DNA from: Phycisphaerae bacterium
Lineage (GTDB): Bacteria; Planctomycetota; Phycisphaerae; Phycisphaerales; SM1A02
DNA: 6,429 nucleotides
Assembly: GCA_018663565.1 (NCBI GenBank)
Contig: JABJQE010000152.1
Span: 1 to 6,429 of the forward strand
Reading direction: 5' to 3'
Both the position numbers and the translations under genes were made by a program. The first letter of the stretch is position 1; every line of letters starts with the position of its first letter. This document shows positions 1-5,237 of the stretch, in pieces. The notes below the pieces were generated by a model. It worked only from the letters and a program-made list of their open reading frames with translations. It did no database searches and had not been told where the DNA came from.

Positions 1-407
1 CAATTCACGCCACAGGTCGCGCCAAGGCGCTGCAGAAGCAATTGAAAGGAATCGATCCAACCGTCGTATATCTGTTGATCGACTCAACGGCTCGCCGCAA
101 TACGAAGGAAGAAGTGATTGCGGCCAATCGGGCTGCGAAGAAGAAGTGGAAGATTGAGTCACCAATCCTGATTGATTTCGATGGCGCTGTTGGTCACGCA
201 TACCGTGCCCAAACAACACCACATATGTTTGTGGTTGATGCTAAAGGCGTGCTTCGATATCACGGTGCTTTTGATACCAATAAGCGTGGTGACACGAAAG
301 ACAACATCAACCATGTATTGGAAGCCGTGAAGAAAATCAAGGCGGGCCAAAGCCCCTCCCCGTCCCAAACGTCGCCATGGGGATGCAGTGTCAAGTTTGC
401 GCCGTAG
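1..407 (+). CDS. Thioredoxin-fold redoxin (AhpC/TSA, PRX_like1 type), 3' part
   Basis: The frame is open to the left edge (first full codon at base 3), so the gene is cut and its true start lies outside. A TTG at 42 is internal to the frame and is not a credible start. The visible ~134 residues form the second half of a thioredoxin fold: a strand ending in LLIDST, a helix rich in Lys/Arg, the segment SPILIDFDGAVGHAYRA, then TTPHMFVVD, where the Pro (bases 219-221) sits at the usual cis-Pro position, followed by GVLRYHGAFDTN. The tail PWGCSVKF resembles the C-terminal Gly-Cys-[SV]-[IV]-Lys tail of PRX_like1 redoxins, which act in thiol-disulphide or peroxide chemistry. The N-terminal active-site cysteine motif is not in the window, so catalytic competence and any signal peptide cannot be judged. 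The stop is TAG. The gene converges on dnaN with only 9 bases between stop codons. The family call is good; the substrate is unknown. Confidence 0.82.
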   Translation, partial: IHATGRAKALQKQLKGIDPTVVYLLIDSTARRNTKEEVIAANRAAKKKWKIESPILIDFDGAVGHAYRAQTTPHMFVVDAKGVLRYHGAFDTNKRGDTKDNINHVLEAVKKIKAGQSPSPSQTSPWGCSVKFAP

Positions 408-416
408 GGTGTCGCT

Positions 417-1532
417 CTACACGTTGACAGGCATCAGTACATACGTAAAGTCGCGACCACACCGAATGAGGCCTGGCTTATTTGCAGCCTTGAACTCAAA
501 TGACAACTCTTGTGAATCGATCACCTTCAGGGCATCTGCGATGTACGTGGGGTTGAAGCCAATCTCGAGTGTATCGCCGGCGTAGTCCTTGAGTTCAAGG
601 TGCACGACGGCCTCGCCCATTTCAGGCGCGTGGCTTGTGAGCGTGAGTTTATTCGGCTCGAACTTCATTCGTACGCTACGTGATTCCTCGTTTGTGAGCA
701 GGCTTGCGCGTCGAATCGCGCTTCGAAGCGTGTCGCGATCGAAGACGACTTTCTTGTCCTGATCCTTCGGAATGACATCTTCGAATGGAGGGAATCGGCC
801 CTCAACAAGCGAACTACCCAGTGTGGCGGGCGCATCTGGATCGTCAAACCTAAGCGTGATTCGACTGGCATCCACGGCAATGCGTACCGGTGTTTCTGGG
901 TCGTTGACAAGTCGCCGAATAAGCGACAGTGCTTTGCCAGGAATGATGCACTGCTTCGTGCCGGTTTCAGCCTTGCAGTCGCCCGAGGCCATGGCCAATC
1001 GGCGACCGTCAGTTGCGACAAATCGAAGTCGCTTTCCGTCTCGGTCAAACAGAACGCCATTGATGGCGTATCGGGTATGTTCAACAGCGGCAGCAAACAA
1101 ACTTCGCGCCACCATGCTTGCGAGTGTCCCCGCATCAAGCGTGCAGTCCACAGAAGTTTCATCAAAGGCTTCAAGTGGTGGTGCTTCGGATGGATCGAAT
1201 CCATAGATCTTGAAGTGTGAATCGCCCGCATTGATATGCAGGGCGTGTCCCTCGGCCTTTAGACTCACGGTTGGGTCTGAGCACTCCCGCACAATCTGAG
1301 TCAGTTTGTCAGCGGGCACCAATGCCTCGCCGTCACTGTCAACTTCGACGCGGTCGAGGTCGAGTTGCAGTGATATCTCGCCATCGGTTGCAGCGAGCCG
1401 AAGCCGACCATTCTCCGCGGTCAGCTTGATGCAGGTCAGTACCGGGGTTGGCGTTCGGGACGCCACCACGGCCGAAACCGTATTGAGGGCATCAGCGAGA
1501 GCACCTTGATCACATATCACCTTCAACGCCAT
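417..1532 (-). CDS. dnaN: DNA polymerase III beta subunit (sliding clamp)
   Basis: This encodes a 371-residue clamp, the usual length for bacterial DnaN. The dimeric ring of three similar domains per subunit encircles DNA and tethers DNA polymerase III and other clamp-binding proteins. Visible hallmarks are the N-terminal segment around residues 20-37 (Val-Val-Ala-Ser-Arg, then Pro-Val-Leu-x-x-Ile), the GRFPPFEDVIP segment at 245-255 that marks the end of domain 2, FNPTYIADAL near 326-335 in domain 3, and the C-terminal YVLMPVNV (364-371), matching the family's Tyr-Val-x-Met-Pro-x tail that lines the peptide-binding pocket. The ATG start is supported by GGAG 8 bases upstream and by the match to family N-termini. 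The gene is divergent from transketolase and convergent with the redoxin gene; dnaA, recF and gyrB are not adjacent. All three domains appear intact, with no frameshift. Confidence 0.98.
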   Translation of the reverse strand: MALKVICDQGALADALNTVSAVVASRTPTPVLTCIKLTAENGRLRLAATDGEISLQLDLDRVEVDSDGEALVPADKLTQIVRECSDPTVSLKAEGHALHINAGDSHFKIYGFDPSEAPPLEAFDETSVDCTLDAGTLASMVARSLFAAAVEHTRYAINGVLFDRDGKRLRFVATDGRRLAMASGDCKAETGTKQCIIPGKALSLIRRLVNDPETPVRIAVDASRITLRFDDPDAPATLGSSLVEGRFPPFEDVIPKDQDKKVVFDRDTLRSAIRRASLLTNEESRSVRMKFEPNKLTLTSHAPEMGEAVVHLELKDYAGDTLEIGFNPTYIADALKVIDSQELSFEFKAANKPGLIRCGRDFTYVLMPVNV

Positions 1533-1540
1533 TGCTTGAT

Positions 1541-1544
1541 CTCC
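1541..1544 (-). promoter_or_regulatory. Ribosome binding site of dnaN
   Basis: GGAG on the minus strand lies 8 bases before the dnaN ATG (1530-1532). This is good Shine-Dalgarno spacing and fixes the start that also gives a family-typical N-terminus. Confidence 0.75.
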
Positions 1545-1574
1545 AGATCGGCCTACTCGCCGAAAGCGTGGTGG

Positions 1575-1583
1575 AGTGTAGCA
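1575..1583 (-). promoter_or_regulatory. Candidate extended -10 promoter for dnaN
   Basis: Read on the minus strand, bases 1583 to 1575 give TG-C-TACACT, an extended -10 element (TGn before a hexamer matching TATAAT at four of six positions). No good -35 hexamer is seen at 16-18 bases, which is typical of extended -10 promoters. Transcription would begin near 1568, leaving a leader of about 35 bases that contains the GGAG site. The call rests on pattern matching only. Confidence 0.35.
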
Positions 1584-1600
1584 TCAGGCCCCGATCGCCC

Positions 1601-1629
1601 TTGCCGCCGGAGCCGCTTGATGCGATACT
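1601..1629 (+). promoter_or_regulatory. Candidate sigma-70-type promoter for transketolase
   Basis: TTGCCG (1601-1606) and GATACT (1624-1629) are 17 bases apart, and each matches the consensus at four of six positions. Transcription would start near 1636 and leave a leader of about 63 bases. The rest of the 1533-1698 divergent region shows no riboswitch-like fold or strong inverted repeat by eye. Confidence 0.35.
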
Positions 1630-1684
1630 TTGCCGCCTCGTCTATTTCCGGTAACACATGCCTTTTTCACCCGCCACACCCTTT

Positions 1685-1689
1685 GGGAG
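1685..1689 (+). promoter_or_regulatory. Ribosome binding site that sets the transketolase start
   Basis: GGGAG lies 9 bases before the ATG at 1699. The open frame continues upstream to a TTG at 1630, but that extension has no such site and adds 23 residues with no likeness to transketolase N-termini, so the ATG is preferred. Confidence 0.75.
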
Positions 1690-1698
1690 ACGCGTTCT

Positions 1699-3693
1699 AT
1701 GTCCTTTGAAGCCGCTGTACACGCCAAGGCCGTTCGCCTTGATTCTCTGGCCCTGAACATGACTGCCGCATCCGGCAGCGGCCACCCGACAACCGCGCTA
1801 AGCCTCGGCCATATCGTGACATGCCTCCTGTATGAAGGCATGCGGTGGGTTCCTGAGAATCCCGGCCTCAACACGTCTGACCGATTGGTGCTCTCAGAAG
1901 GCCATGCAGTACCAATTGTGTACGCCGCCTTCGCTGATCTTGGTGTCATGATCGGTAAGCCAGGCGAGGAGAGACCCTGCACAGTGGAAGACCTCGACCA
2001 TTTCCGTGAAAGCAATTCACCTCTTGATGGTCACCCGAATCCAATGGAGGGTGTCGCCTTCTTTGATGCAGCTACTGGTTCGCTCGGACAAGGGTTGTCC
2101 GTCGCGGCTGGTCTTGGGCTCGCAGCCCGCGAAGATGGAATCGATCAACGTATCTATTGCGTGATCGGCGATGGCGAATCACGCGAGGGTCAGATCTGGG
2201 AAGCAGTTGATTTCATCATGGATCACGACCTGACCAACGTGTTGCCAATCATTAACTGCAACGGTCTGGGTCAGGCCGCGGCAGTAAGTCCGCAACAATC
2301 CCCAGAGCGTATTGCCGCCAAACTTGAGGCGGCAGGCGTGACGGTCATCACAATTGATGGTCACAACCCCGCCCAAATTCGCAAGGCTTTCGACACATTC
2401 GCAGCCGGCCCAGCAACGCCAATGGCAGTTGTTGCACGCACGGTCAAGGGGTGGGGCGTGCCATCCATGCAGGGTGGCGGCTGGCACGGCAAGCCAGCGA
2501 AGGGCGAAATGCTCACAAAGGCCCTTCAAGAACTTGCCTCCACGGGGTCCACGCTGAGTGTGTCAATCGGCGGTGATTCACTGACAATTCATCCGCCAAC
2601 TACGACATCTCGCCGCGAGGCTGAGATTACAACGCCCATGACGATGAAAGAAGCGGCTGATCGCTGGGATATGCGAACACTGCTTCAGGCAGGAACACTA
2701 TCGACTCGTAAGGCCTACGGCCTGGCCCTTCGGGCGCTCGGTCACACCGATTCACGTGTGTGGGCACTTGATGCTGACACCCAGAATTCAACATTTGCTG
2801 AGTGGTTCGCCAAAGATGCAGACCTTTCCTCACGCTTTGCAGAGTGTCGCATTGCCGAACAGAACATGATGAGCGCGGGGGCTGGCCTTGCTGCCGCAGG
2901 AAAGGTTCCATTCTGCTCGACCTTTGGCAAGTTCTTGACCCGAGCGTATGACCAAATTGAGATGGCCATGAACTCTGGCGCCAATCTCAAATGCGTCGGC
3001 TCACACTCAGGCATTTCACTTGCGGCCGATGGCCCAAGCCAGATGTCACTACCTGACATTGCATGGTTTCGCAGCCTCGGAAGCACGGAGGGTCATTCCG
3101 GAGGTCCGGGATGTTGGACACTGCAGCCATCCGATGCCTACTCGGCTTTCCGATTGACCCAACTTATGGCTGAGCATGACGGCCTGTGTTATATGCGGGT
3201 ACACCGACCAGAGGTTGAGTTCTTGTACAACGAGGACACCAAGTTTGAGTTTGGTGGTATGGAAACGCTTGTGCAAGGCCGCGACTTACTTGTCGTTTCA
3301 TCTGGATTCATGGTGCACGAGTGCAACAAGGCTCTCGATGGTCTTGATGAACTTGGCATCGATGTTTCGCTTGTTGATTGCTATTCTTTGCCACTCAACG
3401 AAGAGAAACTGCTTGATCTTGCCAACGAGAACGGTGGCAATGTTCTGGTTGTTGAAGACAACTATGGCGGTGGCTTGTTCTCAGCCGTGTCGGAAGCATG
3501 CGCACAATCTGGCGACGGGTTCCGGGTTGAACCACTTCTTGTGACCCGCATTCCGAAGTCCGCTCGTTCCGAACAAAGCATTCTTGAACAATGCGGCGTG
3601 GAGTACACCGACATCATCAACCGAGCTGCGGCGATGCTTGGCGTGAGTGTTCGGAATGAAAATGGCAATCGTGAGTCTGTTGGGACTGCGTAG
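1699..3693 (+). CDS. tkt: Transketolase
   Basis: This encodes a 664-residue thiamine diphosphate (ThDP)-dependent transketolase, which moves two-carbon ketol units between sugar phosphates in the pentose phosphate pathway or a Calvin-type cycle. The N-terminal pyrophosphate-binding domain has SGSGHP (His29), EGHAVP (His69), LDGHP (His112), and the ThDP/Mg motif beginning GDGES (Asp158) and ending NCNGLGQ (Asn188). His263 lies in WHGKP. After a Ser/Thr-rich linker (about 270-330), the pyrimidine domain carries the catalytic Glu387 in RIAEQNMMSAG, then FCSTFGKFLTRAYDQI and GPSQM. The C-terminal domain includes VVEDNYGGG and IPKSARSEQ. Sequence style (IAEQNM, FCSTF, SHSGIS..GPSQM) is closer to animal-type transketolase than to the E. 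coli enzyme. Compared with human TKT there is an extra Gly-rich stretch at 461-475. All key residues are present, so it should be active. It stands alone, divergent from dnaN and convergent with the TPR gene. Confidence 0.96.
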   Translation: MSFEAAVHAKAVRLDSLALNMTAASGSGHPTTALSLGHIVTCLLYEGMRWVPENPGLNTSDRLVLSEGHAVPIVYAAFADLGVMIGKPGEERPCTVEDLDHFRESNSPLDGHPNPMEGVAFFDAATGSLGQGLSVAAGLGLAAREDGIDQRIYCVIGDGESREGQIWEAVDFIMDHDLTNVLPIINCNGLGQAAAVSPQQSPERIAAKLEAAGVTVITIDGHNPAQIRKAFDTFAAGPATPMAVVARTVKGWGVPSMQGGGWHGKPAKGEMLTKALQELASTGSTLSVSIGGDSLTIHPPTTTSRREAEITTPMTMKEAADRWDMRTLLQAGTLSTRKAYGLALRALGHTDSRVWALDADTQNSTFAEWFAKDADLSSRFAECRIAEQNMMSAGAGLAAAGKVPFCSTFGKFLTRAYDQIEMAMNSGANLKCVGSHSGISLAADGPSQMSLPDIAWFRSLGSTEGHSGGPGCWTLQPSDAYSAFRLTQLMAEHDGLCYMRVHRPEVEFLYNEDTKFEFGGMETLVQGRDLLVVSSGFMVHECNKALDGLDELGIDVSLVDCYSLPLNEEKLLDLANENGGNVLVVEDNYGGGLFSAVSEACAQSGDGFRVEPLLVTRIPKSARSEQSILEQCGVEYTDIINRAAAMLGVSVRNENGNRESVGTA

Positions 3694-3724
3694 GGGGCTC
3701 TGGCAGTTGAGCAGTAGACCGGCC

Positions 3725-3748
3725 TCAGTCCTGCGAAAGCAGGTCTGA
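3725..3748. terminator. Hairpin with GAAA tetraloop after transketolase
   Basis: The arms TCAG-T-CCTGC (3725-3734) and GCAGG-T-CTGA (3739-3748) pair as 5 bp plus 4 bp around a single T-T mismatch, closed by a GAAA loop of the GNRA class. It starts 32 bases after the transketolase stop. No T-run follows, so it is not a textbook intrinsic terminator. A role in transcription end or mRNA 3'-end protection is inferred. Confidence 0.45.
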
Positions 3749-3754
3749 TGGCTC

Positions 3755-3790
3755 TGTAGTGCACTGATTCCTTGGAATCAGTGCACTACA
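3755..3790. terminator. 17-bp perfect inverted repeat between convergent genes
   Basis: The left arm TGTAGTGCACTGATTCC (3755-3771) and its exact reverse complement (3774-3790) are separated only by TT. It lies between the convergent transketolase and TPR genes, and its right arm covers the TPR gene's TAG stop (3786-3788). The symmetry makes it usable from both strands, so a bidirectional terminator is the simplest reading. There is no T-tract on either side, so factor-dependent termination, mRNA stabilisation or a genomic repeat family remain possible. Confidence 0.6.
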
Positions 3791-4796
3791 ACCCATATCG
3801 AGAGACAAGTTTGGCAACCTTGGCTTGATCTTGGTGCAACTGAAGCGACGCCCGAAACGACTCACTTGCTTCAGCGAGCGCAATGTCATCTGACCGTTCG
3901 CTGATGAGCCACCGGTTGAGGGCATTGACACCAAGTCCATTCCAGGCGCGGTACATCTGTGGATCGGTATTGACCGCTAGGCGATAGGCATCGGCAGACT
4001 TGTCGTAATCGCCAAGTCGAAACCATGCCCATCCCATGCGTTCGGCAGCCTCAGCAGATGGTCCATCGGCAAGCATGCTGCGGGCGGTTCCGACGACTTC
4101 TCTGTGACGCCCTGCACGGGCATAGGCATGCAGGAGGTTGTGTTTCAGTTCGGGCGAGGATTCCAATCGCTCAGAGGCCGCGAGGTATGCGTCGAGAGCT
4201 TCGGATTCCTTTCCCGTTTGCTCATAGGCGGCACCGAGGCTCACCCAGGCGCGGCCATCATTCTCATCAATCTCGACCGCCCGCAGCGCAAATGGTAAAG
4301 CGTGTTGTGGTTCGTCGAGTTGCAAATAGGACGTGGCAACACCGAGGCTTGCTTCGCTGCTCATGGGGTCAATCGTCAGTGCGCGGTGATACGCCGACAC
4401 GGCATCGACGAGGCGATCGAGCATTTGAAGCGCGAGCCCATGACCAAACTGCGCGTCATACGATTCTGGTGAGCGTTCACACGCTTCGTTGAAGGCTGGT
4501 TCTGCGTGGTCCCACTCGCCAAGTTCTGAGTATGCGTCACCCATGCCAATCCAGGCGGGCACATTGTCGGGGTCAGCCGAGAGGATTTCGTCAAAGAGTC
4601 GCGTCGCCTCGGTGTACTCGCCATCAGCGAGTGCTGATTCTGCTTGTTCGGTGCGGACCTCAATCATGGCTTGCCGAGCCTGCTGATCTTTATCGCCAAA
4701 GATGAAGCAGGATTGCATCGAGATCGTCGCCAGAATGATCAGAGTGGTGCGCATGGGCGGCATGGTATGGGTCGCGGCTTCGGCGCGGTAGTCCAT
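3786..4796 (-). CDS. TPR-repeat protein, probable lipoprotein
   Basis: The product is a 336-residue protein of unknown specific function built almost wholly of tetratricopeptide repeats, which form helical scaffolds for protein contacts. About eight repeats of ~34 residues run from about residue 52 to the end, with the usual Trp/Leu-x-x-Leu-Gly-x-x-Tyr and Ala-x-x-x-Phe/Tyr-x-x-Ala and Asp-Pro signatures. The last repeat carries an insertion of roughly a dozen residues (ISERSDDIALAE region). A hydrophobic segment TTLIILATISM ends in Gln-Ser-Cys30, a weak lipobox, suggesting an exported lipoprotein. The start is uncertain. ATG at 4796 is preceded by AAAGG, but ATGs at 4763 and 4754 are also possible, and the last would give a compact signal peptide beginning MRTTLI. 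No enzymatic domain is visible. It is divergent from queF, and its stop codon lies inside the 17-bp hairpin. Confidence 0.85.
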   Translation of the reverse strand: MDYRAEAATHTMPPMRTTLIILATISMQSCFIFGDKDQQARQAMIEVRTEQAESALADGEYTEATRLFDEILSADPDNVPAWIGMGDAYSELGEWDHAEPAFNEACERSPESYDAQFGHGLALQMLDRLVDAVSAYHRALTIDPMSSEASLGVATSYLQLDEPQHALPFALRAVEIDENDGRAWVSLGAAYEQTGKESEALDAYLAASERLESSPELKHNLLHAYARAGRHREVVGTARSMLADGPSAEAAERMGWAWFRLGDYDKSADAYRLAVNTDPQMYRAWNGLGVNALNRWLISERSDDIALAEASESFRASLQLHQDQAKVAKLVSRYGL

Positions 4797-4800
4797 ATCG

Positions 4801-4805
4801 CCTTT
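4801..4805 (-). promoter_or_regulatory. Candidate ribosome binding site of the TPR gene
   Basis: AAAGG on the minus strand lies 4 bases before the ATG at 4796. The spacing is short but usable. The alternative ATGs at 4763 and 4754 have no comparable purine-rich site, so this is the main reason for choosing 4796. Confidence 0.4.
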
Positions 4806-4817
4806 AGTGTCCGGTAC

Positions 4818-4841
4818 CCCTATAGGGCACACTTCGCGAAG
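4818..4841. promoter_or_regulatory. Pair of 10-bp palindromes in the TPR/queF divergent region
   Basis: CCCTATAGGG (4818-4827) and CTTCGCGAAG (4832-4841) are each perfect palindromes, 4 bases apart. They lie between the two divergent starts and just upstream of the queF -10-like element. Their position would suit operator sites or a two-sided regulatory region. The two sequences differ from each other, so they are not copies of one site, and 10-bp palindromes can occur by chance. Confidence 0.3.
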
Positions 4842-4854
4842 AAGCCGCGACAAG

Positions 4855-4860
4855 TACAAT
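4855..4860 (+). promoter_or_regulatory. Candidate -10 element of queF (leaderless transcript)
   Basis: TACAAT matches the -10 consensus at five of six positions and ends 8 bases before the queF ATG at 4869. Transcription from it would start at or within a few bases of the ATG, giving a leaderless mRNA. That fits the lack of any Shine-Dalgarno sequence before queF. There is no clear -35 hexamer. Confidence 0.4.
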
Positions 4861-4868
4861 CCACGGTT

Positions 4869-5237
4869 ATGCCAGACGCATCATTACTAGAGGTTTTTCC
4901 GTCCCCAGTTGAGTCACCATTTCTTGTTGAGCACATCAACGAGGAATTTACCTCGGTGTGTCCCAAGACTGGCCACCCTGACTTCGGCACCGTGACCGTT
5001 CGGTTTGAGCCGGCGGCGACCTGTGTCGAGCTGAAGAGCCTCAAACTTTATTACCAGTCGTTTCGAAACGAGGGCATCTATTACGAGGCCGTAACCAATC
5101 AAATTCGGGACGATCTGGTCGCAGTGATGTCTCCACGCTGGCTCCAGGTCGTAACCGACTGGCGGGGGCGCGGTGGTATTCGGACACGCATTACGTCATG
5201 TCATGGCGAAGTTCCCCATTGTCCAGTGAGCCGGTAA
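4869..5237 (+). CDS. queF: NADPH-dependent 7-cyano-7-deazaguanine reductase (preQ0 reductase)
   Basis: The enzyme reduces the nitrile of preQ0 to the aminomethyl of preQ1, the last free-base step of queuosine biosynthesis before insertion into tRNA. The 122-residue product is of the single-domain (B. subtilis YkvM-like) tunnelling-fold type. It shows TSVCPKTGHPDF with the thioimide-forming Cys31 and Asp38, the QueF motif ELKSLKLYY (54-62), SFRNEG (64-69), the substrate-binding Glu73, and GGIRT near 102-106. Spacing from Cys31 to Asp38 and Glu73 equals that of Cys55, Asp62 and Glu97 in B. subtilis QueF. The position matching its His96 is Tyr72, which is unusual. It lacks much of the N- and C-terminal extension of the B. 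subtilis protein. The ATG at 4869 is chosen because family likeness begins there (MPDASLLEVFPSP), though no Shine-Dalgarno precedes it. The frame remains open upstream to 4644, but that stretch lies over the TPR gene. Its stop overlaps the rdgB start. Confidence 0.93.
   Translation: MPDASLLEVFPSPVESPFLVEHINEEFTSVCPKTGHPDFGTVTVRFEPAATCVELKSLKLYYQSFRNEGIYYEAVTNQIRDDLVAVMSPRWLQVVTDWRGRGGIRTRITSCHGEVPHCPVSR

Noticed and set aside
344..355. A GGGC-CAAA-GCCC mini-hairpin near the end of the redoxin gene
   Set aside because: It has only four base pairs, sits inside the coding sequence and is not followed by a T-run. It is expected by chance in GC-rich DNA.
772..1206. A 144-codon plus-strand open frame inside dnaN
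   Set aside because: It lies wholly antisense to a gene with clear family motifs, has low-complexity Ser/Arg-rich translation, and resembles no family. It is a shadow of dnaN codon bias.
665..1231. A 188-codon minus-strand open frame in another frame of dnaN
   Set aside because: Same strand but a different frame from the certain dnaN frame. The product looks random and there is no start context.
1630..1698. TTG start giving transketolase 23 extra residues
   Set aside because: The added residues have no likeness to transketolase N-termini, and the ATG at 1699 has GGGAG at good distance.
1533..1698. A possible riboswitch or small RNA in the dnaN/transketolase divergent region
   Set aside because: No conserved fold, strong inverted repeat or terminator was found by eye. 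The promoter-like and ribosome-binding elements account for what can be seen.
3956..3966. A DnaA-box-like TGTGGATCG
   Set aside because: It matches only seven of nine consensus positions, is single, and lies inside the TPR coding region with no AT-rich stretch nearby, so it does not mark an origin.
4644..4868. An upstream extension of queF by 75 codons
   Set aside because: The stretch overlaps the N-terminal coding region of the TPR gene on the other strand, and QueF likeness begins at the ATG at 4869.
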